NCBI RefSeq assembly: GCF_011043525.1
Contig: NZ_JAAKGO010000015.1
Coordinates: 1 to 53,482 of the forward strand
Origin: Sphingobacterium sp. SGG-5
Lineage (GTDB): Bacteria; Bacteroidota; Bacteroidia; Sphingobacteriales; Sphingobacteriaceae
Direction: 5' to 3'
Length of the DNA: 53,482 nt
Shown one piece after another: positions 1 to 8,273 of the stretch; positions within the stretch are counted from its first letter, which is position 1; each line of letters begins with the position of its first letter. The notes below the pieces were generated by a model. The model was not told where the DNA came from. It did not search any database and saw only the letters and a list, made by a program, of their open reading frames with translations. A program made the translations under genes and the position numbers.

Positions 1-18
1 ATCCGGCCATCCCGACAG
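1..18 (+). tRNA. 3' end of a probable host tRNA gene (partial)
   Basis: The first bases read as the 3' side of a T-stem (CCGGC), a 7-nt acceptor strand CATCCCG and a discriminator A, without an encoded CCA. A terminator hairpin follows ten bases later. CATCCCG-A would fit a tRNA-Pro acceptor in Bacteroidota. Only the last bases are in the window, so identity and even the tRNA call are tentative. It would be the host gene next to which the element inserted. Confidence 0.4.
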
Positions 19-27
19 AGTGTTAAA

Positions 28-68
28 TAATAGCCTTTCTTTCAATAAGTTAGGCTATTTTTGTTTTT
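28..68 (+). terminator. Intrinsic terminator after the tRNA-like end
   Basis: AATAGCCT (29-36) pairs with AGGCTATT (52-59) and is followed by a T-rich tract. It fits the terminator of the host tRNA gene. The left attachment repeat begins inside its T tract. Confidence 0.75.
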
Positions 69-94
69 TATGGCACGATGTCTGGCACGATTTG
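67..94. repeat. attL: Left attachment repeat (attL candidate)
   Basis: TTTATGGCACGAT (67-79) also occurs at 53357-53369. A second TGGCACGAT copy follows 12 bp later (83-91). With the right end, the joined phage site would be three tandem 12-bp units of TGGCACGATNTN. The crossover is most likely in the unit shared by both ends (71-79). Confidence 0.7.
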
Positions 95-128
95 TTTATG
101 TAAAAACTGGAAATAGTATTTGCAAACA

Positions 129-141
129 CTAAAATAGTTAG
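129..141. promoter_or_regulatory. CTAA-N5-TTAG palindrome, copy 1
   Basis: CTAA-AATAG-TTAG in the non-coding left end, upstream of the terminase operon. One of seven copies in the window; see the findings. Confidence 0.5.
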
Positions 142-191
142 TATATTTATCTCATTCATATATTTAGGTTTATAATTGGTTAGGTTGAAAT

Positions 192-221
192 GCCCTGTAC
201 CGCCCGGTACGGGGCTTTTTT
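192..221 (+). terminator. Intrinsic terminator upstream of the late operon
   Basis: GCCCTGTACC (192-201) pairs with GGTACGGGGC (206-215), with one G-U pair and a 4-nt loop, followed by six T. No gene lies just upstream. It probably stops transcription coming from the host side or from int/attP in the circular form, insulating the terminase operon. Confidence 0.8.
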
Positions 222-281
222 ATGCAAAACTCAATTATTTAGCCTAAAATATTGTAACAAATTCCAAAACCTTTGTTATTG

Positions 282-294
282 CTAAATTATTTAG
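282..294. promoter_or_regulatory. CTAA-N5-TTAG palindrome, copy 2 (terminase operon)
   Basis: TGCTAA-ATTAT-TTAGTG ends 15 bp before the ATG of the small terminase gene. It lies where a promoter or activator site of the late operon is expected. Confidence 0.55.
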
Positions 295-309
295 TGATAA
301 TCGCTATCT

Positions 310-801
310 ATGGCGGCACCTATTGGGAATCAATTCTGGAAATTAAGAAGTAAACACGGGCGTGACAAGTTATTCGAGACACCCGAATTGCTTTGGGATG
401 CTGCATGTGAATACTTCCAATGGTGCGATGATAATCCATTGATAGAGATAGTCATTGAGAAAGTAAAAGTAAACGGATTTGGCGACAAGATAACCAAGCA
501 GGATTTGCCAAAGATGAGGCCTTATACACTTCACGGACTTTGTCTTTATCTTGATTGCAGTACTGAATACTTCCGACATTTCAAGCAAAACAATAAAGAT
601 CATAAAGATTTTATGCCAATCCTTACACGTATAGAGGAAACTATCTATAATCAGAAGTTTTCAGGAGCTGCAGCTGGGTTCTTAAATCCAAACATAATAG
701 CCCGTGATCTGGGGCTTGTAGACAAGAAGGAAAACAAAGTTTCTGTAGAACAACCATTATTTGGAGACGATGAGGGGGGTAATAGTCAAGAAGGAGCATA
801 A
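310..801 (+). CDS. terS: Terminase small subunit
   Basis: 163 aa. Probable small terminase subunit that recognises phage DNA and hands it to the large subunit for packaging. The helical N-terminal half and the C-terminal segment around 'GFLNPNIIARDLGLVDKKE' match the pattern of Bacteroidota phage small terminases, where a 'lNp..iar.LGLvdK' tail is usual. It is the first gene of the late operon. Its 3' end overlaps the start of the large terminase gene by about 30 bp, the usual pairing. The call rests on position and C-terminal pattern rather than a catalytic motif. Confidence 0.8.
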   Translation: MAAPIGNQFWKLRSKHGRDKLFETPELLWDAACEYFQWCDDNPLIEIVIEKVKVNGFGDKITKQDLPKMRPYTLHGLCLYLDCSTEYFRHFKQNNKDHKDFMPILTRIEETIYNQKFSGAAAGFLNPNIIARDLGLVDKKENKVSVEQPLFGDDEGGNSQEGA

Positions 802-2005
802 CGGCTTTATATACACAAAAGCGATAAAGAAGCTGCGAGGGCTTCGAAAACGAGTTAAGGTCATACCCGGAGGAACATCTGGAGGAAAGACATACGGGAT
901 ATTACCTATTCTCATAGATAAGGCTGCCAGAACGCCTATGTTGGAGATTTCGGTAGTCAGTGAGAGTGTGCCACACCTCCGCAAGGGAGCGTTAAAAGAT
1001 TTCCTGAAAATAATGAAAGCAACGGGTAGGTATATCGATGCGAATTGGAACCGAACCCTTTTAACATATACTTTTTCCAATGGGACATACATTGAGTTCT
1101 TTAGTGCGGACCAGGAGGACAAAGTAAGGGGCCCACGGCGTCACGTTCTTTATATTAATGAGTGCAATAATATCAATTTTGAGACATACCATCAGTTAGC
1201 TATACGTACATCTGTTGATATCTGGCTCGACTTTAATCCAAGTAATGAATTTTGGGTGTACACAGAGCTACAGGATGATGATGATGTAGAGTGGTTAACC
1301 TTGACTTACAAGGATAATGAAGGTCTGCCGGAAAGCATTGTGAAAGAAATAGAGAAAGCCATGTATAAGGCTTTCTATGATCCGTTTCTTCCAGATCCTT
1401 TTATCGAAAGTAATATCAAGAACAAGTATTGGTCGAATTGGTGGAAGGTTTATGGTCTCGGATTGTTGGGGAGTTTAGAGGGTGTTATATTCTCTAACTG
1501 GTCAATAATCAAGTCAGTACCAGCAGAGGCAAGACTAATAGGACGAGGTCTTGACTTTGGATATAGCAACGATCCTACAGCTATAACCGAAATATACGAA
1601 TGGAATGGCAAGAGAATATTAAATGAGATTTGCTATTCAACAGGGATGCTCAATAACGCAGTGGCTGACGTGTTAAAGAATACGGGCGTTATGACTTATG
1701 CCGATAGTGCTGATCCAAAGAGTATAGATGAGCTTAAAGATGTCTACAAGTGCAGCATCAAAGGGGCGGCAAAAGGACCTGATAGCATCGTATACGGAAT
1801 TCAGATAATGCAGAAGCAAGAATACTTAGTAACTCAATCAAGTACGAATTTGATTAAAGAATTAAGAAGTTATTGTTGGGATGTTGATAAAACAGGTAAG
1901 AAGCTGAACAAACCAATTGATGCGTTCAATCACCTGATAGACGGGATAAGGTATCACGAAATGGAAACGATAGGAAAAGCGGAAAGAGTTTTTGATTGGA
2001 ATTAA
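770..2005 (+). CDS. terL: Terminase large subunit
   Basis: 411 aa from the ATG at 770; an in-frame TTG lies at 761. The ATG is preferred because GGAG (763-766) lies just before it. This is the packaging ATPase and nuclease at the portal vertex. Walker A is GGTSGGKT near residue 30 and Walker B is HVLYINECN near 125. The C-terminal RNase-H-like nuclease shows acidic residues in LDFGYSNDPT, YADSADP and the final FNHLIDGIRY. Length fits the Terminase_3/PBSX type. It overlaps terS and, at its stop, the alternative portal start. Confidence 0.95.
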   Translation: MRGVIVKKEHNGFIYTKAIKKLRGLRKRVKVIPGGTSGGKTYGILPILIDKAARTPMLEISVVSESVPHLRKGALKDFLKIMKATGRYIDANWNRTLLTYTFSNGTYIEFFSADQEDKVRGPRRHVLYINECNNINFETYHQLAIRTSVDIWLDFNPSNEFWVYTELQDDDDVEWLTLTYKDNEGLPESIVKEIEKAMYKAFYDPFLPDPFIESNIKNKYWSNWWKVYGLGLLGSLEGVIFSNWSIIKSVPAEARLIGRGLDFGYSNDPTAITEIYEWNGKRILNEICYSTGMLNNAVADVLKNTGVMTYADSADPKSIDELKDVYKCSIKGAAKGPDSIVYGIQIMQKQEYLVTQSSTNLIKELRSYCWDVDKTGKKLNKPIDAFNHLIDGIRYHEMETIGKAERVFDWN

Positions 2006-2016
2006 AAGTTAAAGAA

Positions 2017-3435
2017 ATGGGTATAATGAAAAATATAAAAAGGAAAGCAGCGGTAAGCATGTTTCCCGACGTAATTAACCAGGAGATAGCTGTTAGGATG
2101 GCCAACCTTTTTAATGCCAATGTATTCCAATGGATCGGAGAAGGGCAACCGATAGTGAACCCCGATAACTTCGATTACATCAAAAAAGGATACATGACGG
2201 TAGATGCTGTATACGAGTGCGTAGATCTGATAATGAAAAAGGTCGTAGCATCGCCTCCTATTCTTTACAAGGTTGTCAACGAGACCAAATTAAAGCAGTA
2301 CGACAATCTAAAGATGTCAGACGACCCATATAATCGGGCAAAGGCAGCGGTATTGAAAGCGGAAGCATTGGAGGAGGTTACGGACAGCAAGATTGCCAAA
2401 CTATTCGAGGAGCCTAACAATAGGCAGACATGGGATGAATTTATATCCATGATTGTCGTTTTTTATCTCGTATCGGGAAATGCGTTCGTATATGGCAATG
2501 CGTCAGATAAACGCAGCAAAAAATGGTCAGAGATATGGGCGTTACCTTTTGCGCCCACGCAGATGACTATTATATCAGGAGGTATGATGGAGCCGATTAA
2601 GAAGTATTCAGCATCATATAACGAAGGTAAATCGGAGTTGAATTTCGAAGCATGGGAGATCGAGCATATCAAGACGGTAAATCCTCTTTGGGAGGCCGGA
2701 GGAGGACAGTTGTTTGGGATGTCGCCGCTCCACACTAAGGCGGCTAAACTTAAACGAAATGAAATCCAAGACGACTCTATAAACAAGATGCTCAATAGTG
2801 GCGGTGCGTATGGAATCATAACACCTAAGAACAAAGAAGATGAATGGTCGCCTGACCAACGAGAAGCATTTAAAGGCAGCCTGAGAGACGCAAAGAATAG
2901 TCGAGATGAGGTAGGACGTATATTAGCTGTATCGTTGCCGATTGATTGGTTGCAGATAGGTCTACCATTAGGCGACATGATGTTAGAGCAAATAGACAAA
3001 ATGGATAGGGAGAGCGTGTACCGTGGTTACCATATTCCTTTAGTGTACGCCTCGAACGACACAAGTACTTTCAACAACATGAAAGAGGGTGGCCGAAAGC
3101 TGATATACGACGCTGTTGCTCCTGTATGCGACGCTATAGCGAAAGCACTTACCAACTTTATATGCAAGCCTTACAAGGAAGCAAGCAGAAGCGAGAAGTA
3201 TATAATCAAATTGGATTATATGAGTCTTCCAGAGCTGTCACAGGATATCAAGGAGACAGCTGAAGCTTTGGATAAAATGGATTACTTGACAGACAACGAA
3301 AAACGCGAAGTATTGGGATGGGGCAAAATTGACGAGCCGGCATATAATGTTTCCTACAAAAACAAAAATAAAGCTTCTATTCATCAGATATTCGAGGGAT
3401 CAACAATAACTGACAGGCCAAACGAAAGCAAATAG
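2017..3435 (+). CDS. Portal protein (HK97-like family)
   Basis: About 472 aa from ATG 2017; ATG 2026 is equally possible, and a TTG at 1996 overlaps the terminase stop. It forms the dodecameric ring through which DNA passes. The order terminase-portal-protease-capsid supports the call. Family-type features include an N-terminal segment with 'AVYECVDLIMKKVVASPP', the central region 'GNAFVYGN' followed by 'LPFAPTQMTII', 'GMSPLHTKAAKLKRNEIQDD', and a C-terminal wing/crown with helices rich in Asp and Lys. Length is within the 400-480 aa usual for HK97-type portals. Confidence 0.93.
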   Translation: MGIMKNIKRKAAVSMFPDVINQEIAVRMANLFNANVFQWIGEGQPIVNPDNFDYIKKGYMTVDAVYECVDLIMKKVVASPPILYKVVNETKLKQYDNLKMSDDPYNRAKAAVLKAEALEEVTDSKIAKLFEEPNNRQTWDEFISMIVVFYLVSGNAFVYGNASDKRSKKWSEIWALPFAPTQMTIISGGMMEPIKKYSASYNEGKSELNFEAWEIEHIKTVNPLWEAGGGQLFGMSPLHTKAAKLKRNEIQDDSINKMLNSGGAYGIITPKNKEDEWSPDQREAFKGSLRDAKNSRDEVGRILAVSLPIDWLQIGLPLGDMMLEQIDKMDRESVYRGYHIPLVYASNDTSTFNNMKEGGRKLIYDAVAPVCDAIAKALTNFICKPYKEASRSEKYIIKLDYMSLPELSQDIKETAEALDKMDYLTDNEKREVLGWGKIDEPAYNVSYKNKNKASIHQIFEGSTITDRPNESK

Positions 3436-3439
3436 CCCC

Positions 3440-3637
3440 ATGATGAAAATATATAAGCACACAGGCTCAGGTATATATGTTGGTAGTTGCATTATTGTTG
3501 CTGCTGATAACGATAATGAAGCGGCAGAAATGATACGTAAGGAGTTGGATAGTTGGGGGCTTCGTAATGAAAAGTTAAACGTTTATGAATTAGAAATAAA
3601 AAAAGGTGTTGTACACGTTGATAACGGAGATTATTAA
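3440..3637 (+). CDS. Small protein of unknown function
   Basis: 65 aa, starting four bases after the portal stop. It has an alternating beta-type N-terminus (YKHTGSGIYVGSCIIVAADND) and one amphipathic helix (NEAAEMIRKELDSWGL). The fold guess is a small alpha/beta domain; no function can be read from it. It lies in the head operon in front of the methyltransferase. Confidence 0.7.
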   Translation: MMKIYKHTGSGIYVGSCIIVAADNDNEAAEMIRKELDSWGLRNEKLNVYELEIKKGVVHVDNGDY

Positions 3638-3649
3638 TAATGAAATAAA

Positions 3650-4195
3650 ATGACAAAAGAGCAATTTATCAATGACCTGATCCAAGAGAAAGGATACAGG
3701 AGTTATCTGGAGATCGGATACGGCTCCGGGGACTGCTTCGGACAGATACAGTGCGAATACAAACATGCGGTAGATCCAGATATTCAGGATGGACACGAGT
3801 ATCTGCACAAGTGTAATTCTGATGAGTTTTTTGCGTCCGCCAAAGATCAAGAGTTTGATGTTATATTTATTGACGGGTTGCACCATGCTGATCAAGTCCG
3901 TAAAGACATCAATAACGCGTCTAAGCACCTAAGCGCTGACGGCGTGATTTTATTGCACGATATCCATCCCGAAACGGAAGAAATGCAGATCGTGCCACGT
4001 CAGCAAAAAGAGTGGACGGGCGATGTGTGGAGGGCTTGGGACGGTTTCAAAAAGAAATACCCCGACGCTCAAACGCAGGAGGTTCCAGTCCGGTACGGGT
4101 TGGGATTAATATTCCCCAACGGTAAAAAGTTTAAGGCACACTTTGAAGACATGGAAACAACATGGCAAGAAAGATTGCACTCTATACAGTCATAA
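3650..4195 (+). CDS. Class I SAM-dependent methyltransferase
   Basis: 181 aa, Methyltransf_24-like. The AdoMet-binding glycine loop is LEIGYGSGD near residue 21. The acidic end of a second strand is HAVDPDI, and FDVIFIDGLHH followed by GVILLHDIHP near 70-105 are the typical motifs of sugar or small-molecule methyltransferases. No DNA-methylase motif (DPPY, PCQ) is present. The gene overlaps the next, a glycosyltransferase, by 34 bp, so the two are probably translationally coupled and act on one substrate. That substrate could be a sugar on a virion protein, on DNA or on the host surface; this is inference. Confidence 0.85.
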   Translation: MTKEQFINDLIQEKGYRSYLEIGYGSGDCFGQIQCEYKHAVDPDIQDGHEYLHKCNSDEFFASAKDQEFDVIFIDGLHHADQVRKDINNASKHLSADGVILLHDIHPETEEMQIVPRQQKEWTGDVWRAWDGFKKKYPDAQTQEVPVRYGLGLIFPNGKKFKAHFEDMETTWQERLHSIQS

Positions 4196-5376
4196 CTAAT
4201 TCGTACGATACGCTAAATCCTATTCCCCGTGGTGCAGCTGCGGAAATAGACTGCTTTGTCGTGACGGATGACCCTTCCAACATAGCCGAAGGTTGGAAGC
4301 AGATACTTATTGATAGAGCGGATGATCCACATAGGCAACAAAGGGCATTGAAGATTGATTTTACCCTAATACCGGAGCTAAACGGATACGATACGATAAT
4401 ATACATCGATGCGAACATGTCCCTACGAAAGCCGTTGCAGGGATTATTGAGGTATTATAGAGGTGGATTGCTAACAATTAAACACCCAAATCGGAATTGC
4501 GTATATGAGGAAGGGTGGGCATGTATCGATCTTAAGAAAGCCAAAAAGGAAGATGTTCTTTCTCAGCTATCATCATATCAGATTCGAGGCATTCGACCCG
4601 GAACGGGGATGTATCAAACAGGATTGATGATACGTGACAGAAGTGATGTCGTTATAGGTTTCTGCAAAGAATGGTTGTCGGAGCTGAATAAACATACCCA
4701 TAGGGATCAGCTTTCAATTATAGCGGCGAGAGACAAGGCTAAAATAACCATTGCCACGATCAACATGGGGATATTCAACACACACATCAGCATAGGAAAG
4801 CATAAAAGCAAGACTCGTCCGATAATTCATTACCTTACACCTTATTCGACAGAAAAGAATATAGGAAAAGCCTATAATGATGCGATACGGCAACTCAACG
4901 CCAAGGATGAGGATTGGGTAGTGATCCGTGATGGAGATACGTTATTCCCAACTCCCAATTGGGGATTACAGATATCAGATGCTATTATGGCATATGGCGA
5001 AAATTATGGACTTATAGGAGCCGTAACCAACCGGATAGGCGATGCTCATCAGCGAGTACCAGACATGTTCGAGGTTTGGGATTTCCGTGAACACGTGAAG
5101 AAAGCCATGGAACTGGAAGGGTCGGAGTGGGGTAATGTGAGAGAAATACAACAAGGCGTGGCAGGCTTCTTAATGGCCTTTCAAGTAAAGACATGGAAAG
5201 TGGTTAAGTTTATCGAAACTAACGACACCGGTCAGTCCAAGATATTCGACACTATATTCAACAAGGGTATACGGGCGGCTAAATTAAAGATAGGTTTGAT
5301 GACCGGATTATATGTATTACACTTGTATCGCCCGCTTTCCGACAATCCAAGATCCGACATAAAACATTTGATATGA
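4162..5376 (+). CDS. Two-domain glycosyltransferase
   Basis: 404 aa. The N-terminal half (about 1-210) resembles the DUF616/TOD1-type glycosyltransferase: YTVITNSYDTL, CFVVTDDP, and the DxD-like YIDANMSLRKPL. The C-terminal half (about 220-404) looks like a second GT-A (GT2-like) domain: IHYLTPYSTEKNIGKAYND, DWVVIRDGDTLF with the metal-binding DGD, and GAVTNRIGDAH. It overlaps the methyltransferase by 34 bp and the next gene by 4 bp. Position among head genes suggests glycosylation of virion proteins, but DNA or host glycan cannot be excluded. Confidence 0.8.
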   Translation: MARKIALYTVITNSYDTLNPIPRGAAAEIDCFVVTDDPSNIAEGWKQILIDRADDPHRQQRALKIDFTLIPELNGYDTIIYIDANMSLRKPLQGLLRYYRGGLLTIKHPNRNCVYEEGWACIDLKKAKKEDVLSQLSSYQIRGIRPGTGMYQTGLMIRDRSDVVIGFCKEWLSELNKHTHRDQLSIIAARDKAKITIATINMGIFNTHISIGKHKSKTRPIIHYLTPYSTEKNIGKAYNDAIRQLNAKDEDWVVIRDGDTLFPTPNWGLQISDAIMAYGENYGLIGAVTNRIGDAHQRVPDMFEVWDFREHVKKAMELEGSEWGNVREIQQGVAGFLMAFQVKTWKVVKFIETNDTGQSKIFDTIFNKGIRAAKLKIGLMTGLYVLHLYRPLSDNPRSDIKHLI

Positions 5377-5684
5377 TGGAAAACATTATAATATTTATTT
5401 TGATATTCATAGGTGGCGTTATTTTCAGCCGTATAATACACGGCGTTAGATCAGCAATAAAGAAAGCTGAAGAAGCCGAGCGAAGAGCTGCAGAACTTGA
5501 AATAATACGACAAAAGATGGAAAGATCTTTTCGGAACCAGTCAGATTACACGATACAGGCTGCAAGATCATTTGTTTCAGGAGATATCGCAACAGCCATA
5601 ACTGCGTCCGATCTTGCTGATGAAGAAAGCCGGAAGTTCAACGAACTTGCCGAACATTTCAATAAAATATATCATAGCAAATAA
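5373..5684 (+). CDS. Small membrane-anchored coiled-coil protein
   Basis: 103 aa. One N-terminal transmembrane helix (about residues 4-22), then a charged coiled coil rich in Ala, Glu and Arg (about 27-55), then a soluble helical tail. It overlaps the glycosyltransferase by 4 bp and shares the TAATG with the next gene. The function is not recognisable; an anchor or adaptor role is only a guess. Confidence 0.7.
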   Translation: MMENIIIFILIFIGGVIFSRIIHGVRSAIKKAEEAERRAAELEIIRQKMERSFRNQSDYTIQAARSFVSGDIATAITASDLADEESRKFNELAEHFNKIYHSK

Positions 5685-5911
5685 TGACATTTAACCCAAT
5701 AGATATGAAAGAACTGGAACAAACCCTCGATGAGATTACATCGGAAAAGAAGTGGTATGCGATTTCAACCAATGAAAGCAAGTGTTCATGGCTTCGAATG
5801 ACGGCATCACGCATCAGGAAAGGAACTGCCGGGCAAAGATCAATGCAACGATTTTTTGCCACATTTGGATATAATGTAACTATAGAGCGAAGGATAGCCA
5901 TATACAGATAG
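5684..5911 (+). CDS. Small basic protein, possibly DNA-binding
   Basis: 75 aa, starting inside the stop codon of the previous gene (TAATG). The C-terminal half is basic (MTASRIRKGTAGQRSMQRFF) and could form a helix pair that binds nucleic acid. It precedes a CTAA-N5-TTAG palindrome and a new transcription unit, so a regulatory role is possible but unproven. Confidence 0.6.
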   Translation: MTFNPIDMKELEQTLDEITSEKKWYAISTNESKCSWLRMTASRIRKGTAGQRSMQRFFATFGYNVTIERRIAIYR

Positions 5912-5931
5912 TTTTGTATCAATTAGTGTTG

Positions 5932-5944
5932 CTAAGATATTTAG
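5932..5944. promoter_or_regulatory. CTAA-N5-TTAG palindrome, copy 3 (capsid operon)
   Basis: The extended palindrome TGCTAA-GATAT-TTAGCA is perfect over 6-bp arms. It lies 32 bp before the next small ORF and the protease-capsid genes, with a TTTG 15 bp upstream as in copy 7. Confidence 0.6.
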
Positions 5945-5976
5945 CACGAACAATCTTTTTGCCTTAATTTTATATC

Positions 5977-6132
5977 ATGAACGATCCCAAAGGCAAAATA
6001 GATCTAACGGACAGAGAGAATGCCGAAAAGAAACTTGCTGCACTGAAAGAAAAGACTACCAACGAAAACCTGCGGAAGTCAATCGAGGAAAAGCAGAAGT
6101 ATATTAATAAGCCTTTGAGTAAAAAATTCTAA
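5977..6132 (+). CDS. 51-residue lysine/glutamate-rich protein
   Basis: ATG at 5977, TAA at 6130-6132. It is a highly charged, probably all-helical peptide (MNDPKGKIDLTDRENAEKKL at its start). It sits between the palindrome-bearing promoter region and the prohead protease, four bases before that gene. Size, charge and position would suit a small scaffold or protease partner; that is inference. Confidence 0.6.
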   Translation: MNDPKGKIDLTDRENAEKKLAALKEKTTNENLRKSIEEKQKYINKPLSKKF

Positions 6133-6136
6133 GGAT

Positions 6137-6976
6137 ATGGGTTTCTTCTGCAAAGAGCTAAAAAAAGAGTTTACCGAAAAGCGTGACATGTTCAAAGCTC
6201 TCAAAGAGCATAAGGACGATATTATAGCTTTGAAAAAAGCTGCTATTAAGTTTACCGATCCGATCGGATACGCTATCCGTGAAGCCATATCATCTAAAGA
6301 AGAAGCAGAAGATAAGGTGCCGGTAATTGGCGACTTCGTTTATCCGGTCATAAATACGACAAATTATCTTGACAGTCATTCCGATGTACATATTGACGGT
6401 ATCTGGGACGTTTCACTTAAAGACCAGAAAGGAAAGATCTATTATATCATCAACCACGACCTCGAACTTGGCAAAGTTATCGCATTCCCGGGTAATGTAG
6501 AAGCGTATGTAAAGACTTTGGAATGGTCTGAACTTGGACAAAATTATGTAGGCAAGACGCAGGCTCTGATATTTAAAGTTAAGCTTACCGACTCTTCGAA
6601 TAAAGACGCGCTAAATGCTATAATCAATAAAGAGCCTCTTGAAAACAGCGTAAGGATGCGATACATATCCATGACTTTATGTATCGATGACAGCAGTGAC
6701 GAATATCGTCAGGAATACGAGAATTTTTACAAATACCTGTCAGTAATAGCCAACAAGGAAAAGGCTATGGAGCAGGGGTATTTCTGGGCTATCACAGAAG
6801 CAGCTATACATAAAGAAGGATCAGCAGTACTGTTCGGATCGAACGACGCTACACCAATACTTTATTCTGACCCGTCGGGCGACAGTCAGGAAAATAAAAA
6901 CGACCCGCCATCGAGCAGTCACCATCCCAGAGCAAAGGACAATGTTCGGGCAAGTTTAAAATTTAATCTTATTTAA
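6137..6976 (+). CDS. Prohead maturation protease
   Basis: 279 aa. Probable S78-type prohead protease that trims the capsid protein during head assembly. The likely catalytic His is in YYIINHDLELGK (His107) and the likely Ser in LENSVRMRYISM (Ser171), the arrangement usual for this family in Bacteroidota phages. The C-terminal Ser/Pro/Asn-rich tail (about 240-279) may be a scaffold or removable segment. It lies directly before the major capsid gene with a 1-bp gap. The head-gene order supports the call strongly. Confidence 0.83.
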   Translation: MGFFCKELKKEFTEKRDMFKALKEHKDDIIALKKAAIKFTDPIGYAIREAISSKEEAEDKVPVIGDFVYPVINTTNYLDSHSDVHIDGIWDVSLKDQKGKIYYIINHDLELGKVIAFPGNVEAYVKTLEWSELGQNYVGKTQALIFKVKLTDSSNKDALNAIINKEPLENSVRMRYISMTLCIDDSSDEYRQEYENFYKYLSVIANKEKAMEQGYFWAITEAAIHKEGSAVLFGSNDATPILYSDPSGDSQENKNDPPSSSHHPRAKDNVRASLKFNLI

Positions 6977-6977
6977 A

Positions 6978-8234
6978 ATGGAATTTAAGTATTTAAGCGC
7001 CAAAGAATTTGAAGATCTGACGGAATATCAGCAAGAGAAGTATTTGGACGAAAAAAGAAAGCATGAAGCCAAAGTTGCTAAAGACGAAGCTGAAAAGGCG
7101 GGTCGTGAAGCTGCACAAAAGCTGATCGATGAAAATAAGGAGGCGGCTGAAGTTGCTCAACAAGAAGCGATCGAAAAAGCGATTACTGTCGTAAAAGATG
7201 AATATGACAAGAAGATCGAGAAAGCCATGTGTGATATGAACCGGGCAAAGGAGTTCAGAGATAAGGATCGTCGAAAAACCTTATCCCAACAAATAGAGGA
7301 AGCTCTATCTACGGAAGAAGGAGAAAAATCTCTTCGAGAGGTGACGAAAAATAAGTCTGGAAACTTGGTAGAAATTAAAGCACCGGGAACAATGACTGTT
7401 CCGGTAGGATCAACCCGTGACGAATGGGCAGAAAACCAAGCTATGCCACATGAGGCCGTTCACGCCAGAAATATTATTCCGATATCTCCGACTGATGCAA
7501 CAGCAATTAAGTACAATCAGTTCACGATAGGACCTGACGGCAACCTGATCGATACAACTGGCGCTGGAGATGAAAAGCCTCAATTTGAGTACATTGTAAC
7601 TCCAAAAACGGCTCCTGTTGTAAAAATTGCAGGTCACGTCCATTTAGATGACGAATGGTTCGACGATATTCCCGGATCACGGTCATTCCTTGCGGCGGAA
7701 CTCCCACAGGCGTATATGGACGCAGAGGATGCTAAGATTTTCAAGGGCGCCGGAGGTTCTGATGACATCGAAGGGTTGTACACCATTGCAACAGCATTAA
7801 TTTTGCCTAAAGGCTCTGTTACAGCAGGGTCCAACAATTGGGATAAACTCGCTGCGACCGTTACCCAAGTGCGTGAGAACAGACGCAGGTCAACTGCTAT
7901 CTGGACATCTCCGATTGATTTGCTTGAGCTGTACATCAATAAAGATGACCAGAACGCATATACATATCCAATTGTTATGGATGCTAATGGTATTTTGCGT
8001 GTTGGAGGTGTGCCTATCTACGATCACACGATTTTCGAAGAGGGCGAATGGCTTGCAGGTGACTTCCTACGTGGCACACGGATATTCCAGAAGAAAGCGA
8101 TCGAAGTCCGGTACTCCCGTGAACACGGAACCAACTTCACCCATAACCAGACGACGGTTTTGGTGGAGGCGAGGATTGCGCTTCCTGTGTTTTATCCTGA
8201 TGGATTTATCAAAGATCCTAATCAGACAACTTAA
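6978..8234 (+). CDS. Major capsid protein, HK97 fold
   Basis: 418 aa. The first ~115 residues are charged, Ala/Glu/Lys-rich coiled coil like the HK97 delta domain, which serves as an internal scaffold and is removed by the protease encoded upstream. The rest is the capsid domain, with the N-arm, E-loop and P-domain pattern around KTAPVVKIAGHVHLDDEWFD and a C-terminal A-domain containing YPIVMDANGILRVGGVPIYD. A stable hairpin follows the stop codon. Confidence 0.92.
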   Translation: MEFKYLSAKEFEDLTEYQQEKYLDEKRKHEAKVAKDEAEKAGREAAQKLIDENKEAAEVAQQEAIEKAITVVKDEYDKKIEKAMCDMNRAKEFRDKDRRKTLSQQIEEALSTEEGEKSLREVTKNKSGNLVEIKAPGTMTVPVGSTRDEWAENQAMPHEAVHARNIIPISPTDATAIKYNQFTIGPDGNLIDTTGAGDEKPQFEYIVTPKTAPVVKIAGHVHLDDEWFDDIPGSRSFLAAELPQAYMDAEDAKIFKGAGGSDDIEGLYTIATALILPKGSVTAGSNNWDKLAATVTQVRENRRRSTAIWTSPIDLLELYINKDDQNAYTYPIVMDANGILRVGGVPIYDHTIFEEGEWLAGDFLRGTRIFQKKAIEVRYSREHGTNFTHNQTTVLVEARIALPVFYPDGFIKDPNQTT

Positions 8235-8240
8235 TTAACA

Positions 8241-8262
8241 AGGGCGGTGAAATATCCGCCCT
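8241..8262 (+). promoter_or_regulatory. Stable hairpin after the capsid gene
   Basis: AGGGCGG (8241-8247) pairs with CCGCCCT (8256-8262) over an 8-nt loop. No T tract follows, so it is not a classic terminator. It may stabilise the capsid mRNA 3' end or weaken downstream expression, which would suit the high dose needed for capsid protein. Confidence 0.6.
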
Positions 8263-8273
8263 AAATAATCAAC

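Noticed and set aside
1..18. tRNA 3' end as the attachment core itself
   Set aside because: No copy of this sequence is found at the right end of the window; the shared sequence is TTTATGGCACGAT instead.
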